64,000 nt of DNA from Bacillota bacterium (GTDB lineage Bacteria > Bacillota > Clostridia > Acetivibrionales > DSM-1351): positions 1 to 64,000 of the forward strand of contig JAEZKZ010000039.1 of assembly GCA_023415305.1 (NCBI GenBank), read 5' to 3'. Shown one piece after another: positions 44,102 to 52,870 of the stretch. Position 1 is the first letter of the stretch, and each line of letters opens with the position of its first letter. Below the pieces are notes generated by a model that was not told the DNA's origin, did not search any database, and saw nothing but the letters and a program-made list of their open reading frames with translations. Both the position numbers and the translations under genes were made by a program.

Positions 44102-45232
44102 ATGCTGAAAGTTATGCTTGTAGACGATATGGATATAGTGAGAATAGGGCTTAAGCGTATGGGGGTCTGGGGTGAAAAAACAGGTTTTGTGGTGGTTGAA
44201 GAAGCTAAAAACGGAGAGGATGCTATCAGAAAGCTTGAGAAAAATAGTATTGATTTAGTTATTACGGATATAAAAATGCCTAAAGTAGACGGAATGGAAC
44301 TTTTAAATCATATCGTGCAAAGAAATCTATGTTCATGTGTTGTTTTACTCAGTGACTTTAGCGAATTCAGTTATGCTCGTCAGGGTATAATTCTCGGTGC
44401 CTTCGATTTTCTTACAAAACCTGCAAATGAGGAGGAAATGGAAAAGCTGCTTGAAAGGGCATATGAACACATAACTAACCGGAAACGGGAAGCTGAGAGA
44501 GTGAAGAAGCTCGAAGAGGTGTTTGAAGAGAGGGCGGAGGAATTTTATCAAAAGGATGATATAAATAAAATTGCGGAACTTATTCAAAGCAGAGAGCTAA
44601 AAGCAATTGACAGTATAAGGCATATTCTTGAACGAATTGGTGCCGCACTTGATTATGATGTCATTAAGCTTGAGGGAGTGATGAAGAAGGCAGTTCCCAA
44701 GGTAATGGAAGCAGTATTGTTAGAAAACAGCTGGCTTGAAAAATATATAAATACCGACTTATTAGCCAACCTTACTGTACATAAATTTACAGATTACAAC
44801 GAATTGTTGAATTTTATTATTATGGATATACAGAAATTATTTGATTTATTAAAAACAATACAATTGGGATATCCGGATAAGGGAATAGTTTGGGATGTAA
44901 GCAACTATATACTCCAAAACATTGATAACGGCTTGTCTCTGCAAATGGTAGCCGAGAAATTATATATGAACAAAACCTATATAAGCGAAGTATTTAAGCA
45001 AAAGACTGGTATTCCATTTATAGAATACCTTACAATGGTTAAAATGGAAAGGGCAAAGCAAATACTGGCCATTGACGGTCTTAAGTCATATGAAGCAGCA
45101 GAAGTACTTGGATTTAAAGATTCTGAATATTTCGCAAAGCTGTTCAAAAAATATACAGGCAAGTCTGTATCTGATATTAGATTAAAAAAGTACAAGACAG
45201 GATTCACCAAAACCCGAAAAAATTCGGGGTAG
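44102..45232 (+). CDS. YesN-type response regulator with AraC DNA-binding domain
   Basis: 376 residues: receiver domain with acidic VDDM (7-10), phosphoacceptor Asp56 (ITDIKMP) and Lys106 (LTKP); a middle helical region; and a C-terminal AraC/XylS double helix-turn-helix (about 275-370) with LSLQMVAEKLYMNKTYISEVF and YEAAEVLGFKDSEYFAKLFKKYTG. It is the likely partner of the preceding kinase, controlling an unknown regulon. Its ATG is preceded by the structured leader shared with nudC. Confidence 0.93.
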   Translation: MLKVMLVDDMDIVRIGLKRMGVWGEKTGFVVVEEAKNGEDAIRKLEKNSIDLVITDIKMPKVDGMELLNHIVQRNLCSCVVLLSDFSEFSYARQGIILGAFDFLTKPANEEEMEKLLERAYEHITNRKREAERVKKLEEVFEERAEEFYQKDDINKIAELIQSRELKAIDSIRHILERIGAALDYDVIKLEGVMKKAVPKVMEAVLLENSWLEKYINTDLLANLTVHKFTDYNELLNFIIMDIQKLFDLLKTIQLGYPDKGIVWDVSNYILQNIDNGLSLQMVAEKLYMNKTYISEVFKQKTGIPFIEYLTMVKMERAKQILAIDGLKSYEAAEVLGFKDSEYFAKLFKKYTGKSVSDIRLKKYKTGFTKTRKNSG

Positions 45233-45386
45233 GTTCTTGAATAATTCTATTCTTAATTCACAGAAAAACTTGTATTATTGGAATATAAATACAGGTTTAT
45301 TTTTATATTTGAAATTATTGATGTCTTTAATTTTCTTTATATACAGGCGGCTGGAGAAAGCCTTTAGTCATAGATGGAGGGACGGT

Positions 45387-47429
45387 ATGTTCAAAGATTT
45401 TACAAATTATATACCACTTAAAATCACAACTGTTTATATGTTGACAGGCTCTTTATGGGTGCTCTTATCAGATAAAATGCTTAGTTTTATGGTATATGAT
45501 AAGGAGATGGTAGCTATTTTCAGCTTAATAAAGGGCTGTTTGTATGTTACTGTTACAGGGATAATTATATATATGCTTACAAACAACTCAATCAAGCAAA
45601 TCAAGAGAACCGAGCTTGAGTTGGTTAAAAGCTGCAAAGCCTTATCAGAAGCTAATAGCAATTTTGAAATATCCAACAGACAGTTGGAAGCTTCTCAAGC
45701 GGAACTCGAAGCTCAGTATAGGCAAGCTCTTGAAAACCAGAATAAAATTAAGGAAAGTGAAGAATTTTACAGACTTATATCAGAGGCAACAAATGATGCA
45801 ATCTGGCAGAAGATTAATGGTAAAACCTTTTTCTCTGAAAGATGGTTTCAAATTACCGGGTACAGCAAATCTGAGTTTGATGCCCTCGGTAATGGCTGGG
45901 AAGAATGCATTCATCCTGAGGACAGGCCAATTGTTAAAGAAAAAATGCTCCTTCATCAGATGCAAAAATCACCTTATTATAGCTGTGAATACCGTTTTAG
46001 AAAAAAGGACGGTAAGTATGCTTGGATTTATGCAAGAGGTAAAGCTCAAATAAATGAAAAAGGGGAACTTTACCGTATGGCAGGATCCTATACCGATATA
46101 ACAGAACTAAAGGAATACGAACAGAGGCTTCACCATATAGCTTATCACGACCAACTTACCGGTCTTAAAAACAGATATTCTTTGATTGATAGAATAAATT
46201 CACTTATTGCAGAAAATAGTGGGGAAAAATATGCACTTCTTTATATTGATATTGATAACTTCAAATACATAAACGATGACATGGGGCATAGGTTTGGAGA
46301 CCTTCTTCTGCTAAAAATCAGTGAGCGTCTTTCCAAAATGGGGATATATTGTTCTACACTTTACAGAATAGATGGTGACGAGTTTGCCATTCTGGTAGAG
46401 AAATACAATAAAAAAGAGCAGCTGGAACAGATAGCTGTAAATATCCTAAAGAATTTTAAACCCTGTTTTGAGGTTGAAAATATAAATAATTATATAACTG
46501 TAAGCATAGGTATATCAACTTATCCTGAGCATGGCACCGAAGTCGATGCATTGCTGAAGAATGCTGACATAGCAGTATACAAGGCCAAAGAAAGCGGAAG
46601 AAACAGAATTGTTTTTTATAATTCGCCAATGAACGAAGAACTTTCCGAAAGAATGTTGATAGAGAAACACCTTCGAAAGGCTTTGGACAATAATGAGTTT
46701 GAATTATACTATCAGCCCCAGCTTGATATTAAGACCGGCTTGATTTCGGGCTTTGAAGCTCTCATTAGATGGAGAAATCCTGAATTGGGTTTTGTATCTC
46801 CCCTAAGGTTTATTGGGGTTGCTGAGGCTACCCATTTGATAATTCCCATAGGGGAATGGGTGTTGAATGAGGCCTGTAATTTCCTTAAAAGCCTTGAAAA
46901 TAAGGGGTTTGAAGGGTTGAATATATCAATAAATATCTCGATGCTTCAATTGTTGGAGGAGGATTTTGCCCATATGGTCATTGACAGGATTGATGCAGTC
47001 GGTATTAATCCAAAACAGGTTGAGCTTGAGATAACGGAATCTATTTTAATGGAGTCTTATGAGGTTATAGCCGAAAAATTGAAACTATTGCGCGCCAAGG
47101 GAATTAAAATTGCTTTGGATGACTTCGGAAAAGGGTATTCGTCACTGAATTATCTAAAGAATCTACCCATAACCACGTTGAAAATTGATAAATCCTTTAT
47201 TGACACTATCTCCGAAGGCAATAAAGATAAATCGCTTACAAACCTAATTGTTAGGATTGGACGTTCAATGAATCTGTGTGTTGTGGCTGAAGGAGTTGAA
47301 ACTCAGGAACAGATGAACTATCTGATAAAACATAAATGTAACAGAATACAGGGGTATCTGTTCAGTAAACCTATGCAAGAAGCTGACACAATTAAAAGGC
47401 TTGAACAACAGAATATTAGACTTAACTAA
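45387..47429 (+). CDS. Membrane PAS-GGDEF-EAL protein (cyclic-di-GMP turnover)
   Basis: 680 residues: two hydrophobic helices (about 12-30 and 45-68), a coiled coil, a PAS domain (about 120-240), a GGDEF domain (about 255-415) and an EAL domain (about 430-675). The cyclase motif reads DGDEF instead of GGDEF, with no RxxD inhibitory site before it. The phosphodiesterase side looks intact: FEALIRW, ELEITES, and LDDFGKGYSSLNYL with KIDKSFI. Net degradation of c-di-GMP is likely, though weak synthesis is possible. ATG 45387 is 6 bases after GGAGG; the frame is open back to 45237 but with a poor ribosome site. Confidence 0.9.
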   Translation: MFKDFTNYIPLKITTVYMLTGSLWVLLSDKMLSFMVYDKEMVAIFSLIKGCLYVTVTGIIIYMLTNNSIKQIKRTELELVKSCKALSEANSNFEISNRQLEASQAELEAQYRQALENQNKIKESEEFYRLISEATNDAIWQKINGKTFFSERWFQITGYSKSEFDALGNGWEECIHPEDRPIVKEKMLLHQMQKSPYYSCEYRFRKKDGKYAWIYARGKAQINEKGELYRMAGSYTDITELKEYEQRLHHIAYHDQLTGLKNRYSLIDRINSLIAENSGEKYALLYIDIDNFKYINDDMGHRFGDLLLLKISERLSKMGIYCSTLYRIDGDEFAILVEKYNKKEQLEQIAVNILKNFKPCFEVENINNYITVSIGISTYPEHGTEVDALLKNADIAVYKAKESGRNRIVFYNSPMNEELSERMLIEKHLRKALDNNEFELYYQPQLDIKTGLISGFEALIRWRNPELGFVSPLRFIGVAEATHLIIPIGEWVLNEACNFLKSLENKGFEGLNISINISMLQLLEEDFAHMVIDRIDAVGINPKQVELEITESILMESYEVIAEKLKLLRAKGIKIALDDFGKGYSSLNYLKNLPITTLKIDKSFIDTISEGNKDKSLTNLIVRIGRSMNLCVVAEGVETQEQMNYLIKHKCNRIQGYLFSKPMQEADTIKRLEQQNIRLN

Positions 47430-47450
47430 GTCGGGGAGGATTAAAAAATT

Positions 47451-49478
47451 ATGAAATTAAGGGTTAAATTATCTATTTTGATGATTACGATGATGCTTTT
47501 TACAATTGGGATTATGGGTGTAATTGCTTTACTAAAGTCCACAGAAACAATCAATGATTTGACAAAATCCACAATGACAGAAATTAACAGAGAAAATTCA
47601 ACAGTTATCAGTGCAATGATCGATAAGGAAAAAAGAAATATCCAATTGGTTGCCTCAATGAAAGAAGCAGAGGAAATTCTGCAAAAATCGAAGACCGGTC
47701 AGCAGATTGATGAAATACAAGTAGCCTTTGGTGCTAAGCTTACCCAGATGGTCAAGGATGCAGGTAATATTGAACATATTTTTCTTGTGACTGATAAGGG
47801 AATAATTTGTGCTGACAGTGATAAAAATCTGATAGGTACAGACATTAATGACAGAGCCTATACAAAAGAAGTATTAGAATCAGGAAATCCTGTGATAAGT
47901 GAAACTTTAAAGTCGAAATCAACAGGGGCCTACGTTGTAATTTTTACCCATCCAGTGAAGGTTAATGGTGAGGTATTAGGTTTCGTAGGGGCAGCAGTAA
48001 ATGCAGACAGTATGGTGAAGTATCTTTCTGATACAAAGATTCTGAATACCAAGTCCAGTTATGCATATTTGGTTGACGAGACAGGAAATCTATTGTACCA
48101 CCCTGATAACAAAAAAATCGGAAGTCCAATAGAAAATGCACAGATAAAGGCTGTTGTGGAAAGAGTTAAGAATGGTGAGGATATTGCTCCGGAAGTGGTT
48201 CAGTACGATTATCAGGGAGAATTGAAACAGGCTGCCTACAGAATTATACCTGAAACAAAATGGACGGCTGTAGTAACTAGTGATTTGGGAGAGATTATGG
48301 CTCCTTTGAACAGTATGGTTTTCTATATTCTTATGGCAGCCGGAATAATGGTGGTTTTGGCGGCAGCAGCCGGGTTGATTATTGCTTCAAGGATATCCAA
48401 ACCGATTATAAAACTTACAGAGCTGATAAACAGGACTGCCGAACTGGATTTAATATATGACGATAAATATGAATATCTTACTAAGAATAAGGATGAAACC
48501 GGAATAATTGCAAAAGCAACGTTTGTAACTCGTCAGGTTTTAAGAGATATGGCGGCAAAGCTGCATGATGTAGCTGAGGTTATTATGGAAAATGCAAGCA
48601 GTATGGAGCAGCTGTCAAACAACATTCAGGAAAATGCTCATGATAATTCGGCTACAACTGAGCAATTATCGGCAGGAATGGAGGAAACAGCTGCATCCTC
48701 CGAGGAAATAACAGCCACTACAGAAGAAATTGACGCAAGCGTCAGTGCCATAGCTGAAAGAGTTAAGGACGGAGCCAATAAGTCGGAAGAAATAACCCAG
48801 CGTGCTACTATACTGAGAAAAGATGCGGTAGAGTCTGCGAAAAATGCCAGGGAGATTTACGAAGAGGTAAAAATCAAGATGGAAAATGCCATTGAAGAAT
48901 CAAATACAATTACTCAAATTAGTCTATTGGCAGAAACCATACTTTCTATTACAAGTCAGACTAACCTTCTGGCATTAAATGCTGCCATAGAAGCGGCTAG
49001 AGCCGGAGATGCAGGTAAGGGCTTTGCAGTGGTAGCCGATGAAATAAGGAAACTTGCTGAACAATCCAGTGCTACTGCAGCAGGTATCCAGCAGATTGTT
49101 AAGAACGTATATTCTTCAGTTGGGCACATGAAGACAAATTCTGAAGAAATACTAAACTTTGTAGATAAAAATGTTCTTGCGGATTATGAAAAGCTTACAA
49201 TCGTCAGTGAGCAATATAACAATGATGCAGAATATATTAATGATTTGATGTCGGAATTTCAATTAGCTGCAGACCAACTTGATGTTGCAGTTTCAAGTAT
49301 ATCGACAGCAATGAATGAAGTAGCGGCCACCATCAATGAGAGCGCCAAGGGCGTTCAGGATATTGCTGAAAAGACTAATGATATCGTTGAAAAGACAATA
49401 CGGGAAACAAAGCTTGCCGATCAGAATTCGCATGGGGCAAGGGAATTACAGATTCTTGTTGAAAGATTTAAGATTTAG
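47451..49478 (+). CDS. Methyl-accepting chemotaxis protein (Cache sensor)
   Basis: 675 residues: first transmembrane helix 8-28, extracytoplasmic double-Cache domain (about 40-280) with DRAYTKEVLESGNPVISE and DETGNLLYHPDNKKIG, second helix about 283-307, a HAMP-like linker, and a signalling coiled coil with LLALNAAIEAARAGDAGKGF and VVADEIRKLAEQSS. Cache domains bind small molecules such as amino or organic acids. GGGGAGG precedes the ATG. It lies in the kinase-regulator-GGDEF/EAL row, ahead of the Spo0E-like gene. Confidence 0.95.
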   Translation: MKLRVKLSILMITMMLFTIGIMGVIALLKSTETINDLTKSTMTEINRENSTVISAMIDKEKRNIQLVASMKEAEEILQKSKTGQQIDEIQVAFGAKLTQMVKDAGNIEHIFLVTDKGIICADSDKNLIGTDINDRAYTKEVLESGNPVISETLKSKSTGAYVVIFTHPVKVNGEVLGFVGAAVNADSMVKYLSDTKILNTKSSYAYLVDETGNLLYHPDNKKIGSPIENAQIKAVVERVKNGEDIAPEVVQYDYQGELKQAAYRIIPETKWTAVVTSDLGEIMAPLNSMVFYILMAAGIMVVLAAAAGLIIASRISKPIIKLTELINRTAELDLIYDDKYEYLTKNKDETGIIAKATFVTRQVLRDMAAKLHDVAEVIMENASSMEQLSNNIQENAHDNSATTEQLSAGMEETAASSEEITATTEEIDASVSAIAERVKDGANKSEEITQRATILRKDAVESAKNAREIYEEVKIKMENAIEESNTITQISLLAETILSITSQTNLLALNAAIEAARAGDAGKGFAVVADEIRKLAEQSSATAAGIQQIVKNVYSSVGHMKTNSEEILNFVDKNVLADYEKLTIVSEQYNNDAEYINDLMSEFQLAADQLDVAVSSISTAMNEVAATINESAKGVQDIAEKTNDIVEKTIRETKLADQNSHGARELQILVERFKI

Positions 49479-49488
49479 AGGTGAGACT

Positions 49489-49659
49489 ATGATTCTGGAA
49501 ATAGAAAACTTACGCGAAAAACTGAATGAAATTGTTGAAGACAACAACTGTGCCAGCACCGAGGTGCTGGCGGTCAGTCAGGAAATGGATGCACTTTTAT
49601 TAAAGTATATGAATCACGACTCAAAGGGAGATTTAAAAGCCAATAGTCAACGTTCCTGA
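49489..49659 (+). CDS. Spo0E-like aspartyl-phosphate phosphatase
   Basis: 56-residue two-helix protein with the Spo0E family signature VSQEMDALLLKYM (consensus SxxLDxLI, with Met for Leu) after a first helix IENLREKLNEIV. Spo0E-type peptides dephosphorylate Spo0A~P and delay sporulation; some relatives have other targets. The ATG, 10 bases after the MCP stop, has GAGGTGA ahead. Its place in a sensory operon suggests coupling of signal input to the sporulation phosphorelay, which is inference. Confidence 0.8.
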   Translation: MILEIENLREKLNEIVEDNNCASTEVLAVSQEMDALLLKYMNHDSKGDLKANSQRS

Positions 49660-49710
49660 TTTTTGCTGAAAAATTCGAATTGATGTATTTCACATTTAAT
49701 TGAATCCTAA

Positions 49711-49739
49711 TTGACATAAAATTATTATAATTTTATAAT
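49711..49739 (+). promoter_or_regulatory. Promoter of the chemosensory operon
   Basis: Perfect TTGACA (49711-49716), 17-base spacer and perfect TATAAT (49734-49739), about 130 bases before cheY: a strong sigma-A promoter, not a sigma-D (flagellar) one. Confidence 0.85.
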
Positions 49740-49867
49740 TATAGAAAGTATTAAATTGGAAATATTATAAATCTGGTAATCAATTAGGTAGAACTACCAT
49801 GTTCTGTAAATTTATTATGAAAAGCATTTCAATTGAATTTTATTTTAACCTAGGGAGAGTGACAGAT

Positions 49868-50230
49868 TTGAAAAAAGTACTTATTGTAGACGATGCTTCA
49901 TTTATGAGGTTATCATTAAGGACTATGCTTGAAAATAATGGGTATGAGGTAGCGGGGGAAGCCGAAAACGGCTTTGAGGCTATTAAGCTCTACACGGAAC
50001 TAAAACCCGATATTGTTACAATGGATATAACAATGCCGGAACTGGACGGAATTCAGGCATTAAAATCAATAATGGAGCTTGACAGAACAGCGAAAGTAGT
50101 AATATTATCTGCAATGGGACAGGAAACCAAAGTAAAGGAAGCCATTATCAGCGGAGCCAGAACCTTCATTGTCAAGCCTTTCAAAGAAGAGCATTTAATT
50201 CAGACACTAAATAAAATAGCAAACATTTAA
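49868..50230 (+). CDS. cheY: Chemotaxis response regulator CheY
   Basis: 120-residue single receiver domain: acidic pocket Asp8-Asp9, phosphoacceptor Asp53 (TMDITMP), switch Ser81 in LSAMG and Lys103 in VKPF. It receives phosphate from CheA. The TTG at 49868 is ten bases after AGGGAG and gives exactly CheY length; the frame is open to 49799 with no ribosome site. First gene behind the strong promoter. Confidence 0.93.
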   Translation: MKKVLIVDDASFMRLSLRTMLENNGYEVAGEAENGFEAIKLYTELKPDIVTMDITMPELDGIQALKSIMELDRTAKVVILSAMGQETKVKEAIISGARTFIVKPFKEEHLIQTLNKIANI

Positions 50231-50259
50231 ATATGCTTTATTTGGAAGGAGGCGGTCTC

Positions 50260-52320
50260 TTGTCAGGTCAGTTTTCCGGTGAACCCATGCTTGATATGTA
50301 CATATTCGAAACAACACATAATATAGAGCAGTTGGAGAAATGCATTCTAGATTCAGAAAAGTCAAGCAGGTATTCTCAGACAGCAATTAATGAGATTTTT
50401 AGAATCATGCATACAATCAAGGGCTCGTCAGCTATGATGCTATTTAATAATATATCCATTCTTGCACATTCAATAGAGGACCTTTTTTACTATCTGCGAG
50501 AGCAAAAACCTGATAATATTGATTGTTCACTTCTTTCAGATTATATTCTGACAGGAGTGGATTTTATCAAGGTCGAGCTTCATAAAATTATAGATGGAGA
50601 AAAAGCAGATGGAAACCCTTCGGAGATAATTGATAATATCAAATCTTTCTTAACCGTAATTAGAGCGCAAAATCCTGAATTAATTAAGGCGAGGCCGGAA
50701 TTGATGGAGCAGCCCCGCTATTATATTGCCCCCAATAAAAATAAAATTAATAGTTATTTCAATTCCTACCAGGCTGTCCTGTTTTTTGAAGACGGATGTG
50801 AGATGGAGAATATACGGGCTTATACCGTGATTCACAATATTAAGGAGTTTACCGAAGAGGTCTGTTATTTTCCAGAAGATATAATTGATAATGATGACAC
50901 AATAAGTATCATAAGGTCACAGGGCTTCAAAATTATTTTAAACACAAAAAAGAATTATGATGAATTACTAAATTTCTTTAACCAGACAGTTTTTCTGAAA
51001 GAGCTGCAACTGACTCAACTTGAAGATGATTCTGAACTTAACCGATTTTTCGAGGAAAAACAGAATGAAGTTAAAATAGAGACTGTTAAAATACCCAATG
51101 CAGATACTGACAGTAAGGAGCATCCAGGAAAAGACACTCAGGCTGCCGGAATAGGACAGAATATCATAAGTGTCAGTATTACCAAACTGGATAAACTTAT
51201 GGACCTTGTAGGAGAAATGGTTATTTCGGAAGCAATGGTAACCCAAAATCCTGATTTGAAAGATCTCCAGCTGGACAATTTTAATAAAGCCGCCAGTCAG
51301 CTGCATAAAATAACCAGTGACATACAGGACATGGTTATGTCAATCAGAATGGTTCCTTTAGCTATGACATTTCAGAAGATGTTCAGAATTGTCAGGGACA
51401 TGAGTAAAAAATTGGGCAAGGAGGCAAAGCTGGAACTTATAGGGGAAGAAACTGAAGTTGATAAGAATATTATCGAACACATATCCGACCCTTTGATGCA
51501 TCTGGTAAGAAACTCAATTGATCATGGGATTGAAACCCTTGAAGTCAGGAAAGCAAGCGGTAAACCCCCTGCGGGAACAGTGACACTGGAAGCCAAAAAT
51601 TCCGGAAGTGATGTGGTCATTCTTGTAAGAGATGACGGTAAAGGCCTTAACAAAAACAATATTATAAAGAAGGCCGAGGAAAATGGGCTGCTGCCAAGAC
51701 CTGTAGCTGATATGACCGACAGGGAAATATACAATCTTATTTTCATGCCGGGTTTTTCTACAAAGGAAAATGTCACCGAATTCAGTGGCCGAGGTGTTGG
51801 AATGGATGTCGTAGTGCGTAATATAGAATCTGTTGGAGGATCGGTATCTGTAGATAGTGAAGAGGGAAAAGGGACAGTTATTACGCTAAAAATACCGCTG
51901 ACATTAGCAATAATTGACGGCATGAATATTCAGGTAGGAAATTCACGTTATACAATACCAACAAAGGCCATAAAGGAATCTTTCAGACCAAACTCAAGGG
52001 ATATTATTCAGGATCCTGATCGAAAAGAAATGATTATGGTCAGAGGAAAGTGTTATCCGATTCTCAGGCTTCATGAATTATACAGAGTTAAAACCGAAAT
52101 TACTGAATTCACTGATGGAATCCTTATAATGGTTGAGCATGAGAACAAAACACTTTGTATTTTTGCTGACGAATTGCTTGGCCAGCAACAGGTGGTAGTC
52201 AAAGCATTGCCGCAATATATCAAGACGAAACGTAAGGTTAAGGGACTCACCGGTTGTACGTTACTGGGTGACGGCAGTATAAGCCTTATTCTGGATATCG
52301 GAGGGCTGATAAATATATAG
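50260..52320 (+). CDS. cheA: Chemotaxis histidine kinase CheA
   Basis: 686 residues in the standard order: Hpt domain with phosphoacceptor His51 (MHTIKGSSAMM), a CheY-binding-type P2 region (about 150-265), dimerisation helices starting SITKLDKLMDLVGEMVI, HATPase with LMHLVRNSIDHGIE, VRDDGKGL and GRGVGMDVV, and a C-terminal CheW-like domain. It phosphorylates CheY and CheB under receptor control. TTG 50260 is seven bases after AAGGAGG, only 29 bases beyond the cheY stop; the ATG at 50233 has no ribosome site. Confidence 0.95.
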   Translation: MSGQFSGEPMLDMYIFETTHNIEQLEKCILDSEKSSRYSQTAINEIFRIMHTIKGSSAMMLFNNISILAHSIEDLFYYLREQKPDNIDCSLLSDYILTGVDFIKVELHKIIDGEKADGNPSEIIDNIKSFLTVIRAQNPELIKARPELMEQPRYYIAPNKNKINSYFNSYQAVLFFEDGCEMENIRAYTVIHNIKEFTEEVCYFPEDIIDNDDTISIIRSQGFKIILNTKKNYDELLNFFNQTVFLKELQLTQLEDDSELNRFFEEKQNEVKIETVKIPNADTDSKEHPGKDTQAAGIGQNIISVSITKLDKLMDLVGEMVISEAMVTQNPDLKDLQLDNFNKAASQLHKITSDIQDMVMSIRMVPLAMTFQKMFRIVRDMSKKLGKEAKLELIGEETEVDKNIIEHISDPLMHLVRNSIDHGIETLEVRKASGKPPAGTVTLEAKNSGSDVVILVRDDGKGLNKNNIIKKAEENGLLPRPVADMTDREIYNLIFMPGFSTKENVTEFSGRGVGMDVVVRNIESVGGSVSVDSEEGKGTVITLKIPLTLAIIDGMNIQVGNSRYTIPTKAIKESFRPNSRDIIQDPDRKEMIMVRGKCYPILRLHELYRVKTEITEFTDGILIMVEHENKTLCIFADELLGQQQVVVKALPQYIKTKRKVKGLTGCTLLGDGSISLILDIGGLINI

Positions 52321-52351
52321 AGATATAATTTTCCTTGAAAGGAGAAGTTCT

Positions 52352-52858
52352 ATGACAGAGATGCTGAAAAAAGAATTAACTGAAAAAGAAATACTGGAAC
52401 AAGAAGAAGATACTCAGAAGGGTAGATTTCTCACCTTCAATCTTGATAGGGAAGCCTATGGGATTGAAATCATTCATGTGACCGAAATAATTGGTATTCA
52501 ACCCATTACCGAGGTGCCTGAGCTCCCTGATTATGTAAGAGGGATAATTAATCTGAGAGGCAAGATAATTCCGGTTATGGATGTAAGGCTCAGGTTCAGA
52601 AAAAGCTTCAGAGAATATAATGATAGAACCTGTGTAATTGTAATAGATATAAACGATTTATCCATTGGCTTGATTGTGGACAGTGTATCTGAGGTTATAA
52701 CCATACCGGATACCGAAATAGTTGAGCCGCCAGAAGTAACAAAGGGTGGAAACAGGTATGTTAAGGGTATAGGAAAGGTTCACGGTGAAGTTAAGCTGCT
52801 TCTGGACTGTAATAAACTCTTAAATGATGAAGATACCGATAATCTATTAAATATCTAA
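52352..52858 (+). CDS. cheW: Chemotaxis coupling protein CheW
   Basis: 168-residue beta-barrel adaptor linking receptors to CheA. Family motifs: FNLDREAYGIEIIHVTEII, VPELPDYVRGIINLRGKIIPVMD, GLIVDSVSEV and VKGIGKVHGEVKLLLD. A 20-residue acidic extension precedes the fold. GAAAGGAG lies ahead of the ATG. Confidence 0.96.
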   Translation: MTEMLKKELTEKEILEQEEDTQKGRFLTFNLDREAYGIEIIHVTEIIGIQPITEVPELPDYVRGIINLRGKIIPVMDVRLRFRKSFREYNDRTCVIVIDINDLSIGLIVDSVSEVITIPDTEIVEPPEVTKGGNRYVKGIGKVHGEVKLLLDCNKLLNDEDTDNLLNI

Positions 52859-52870
52859 GGGGGATTTTAT

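Noticed and set aside
45237..45386. Fifty-residue N-terminal extension of the PAS-GGDEF-EAL protein
   Set aside because: The TTG at 45237 has a poor ribosome site, while ATG 45387 has GGAGG at proper distance and starts just ahead of the membrane helices.
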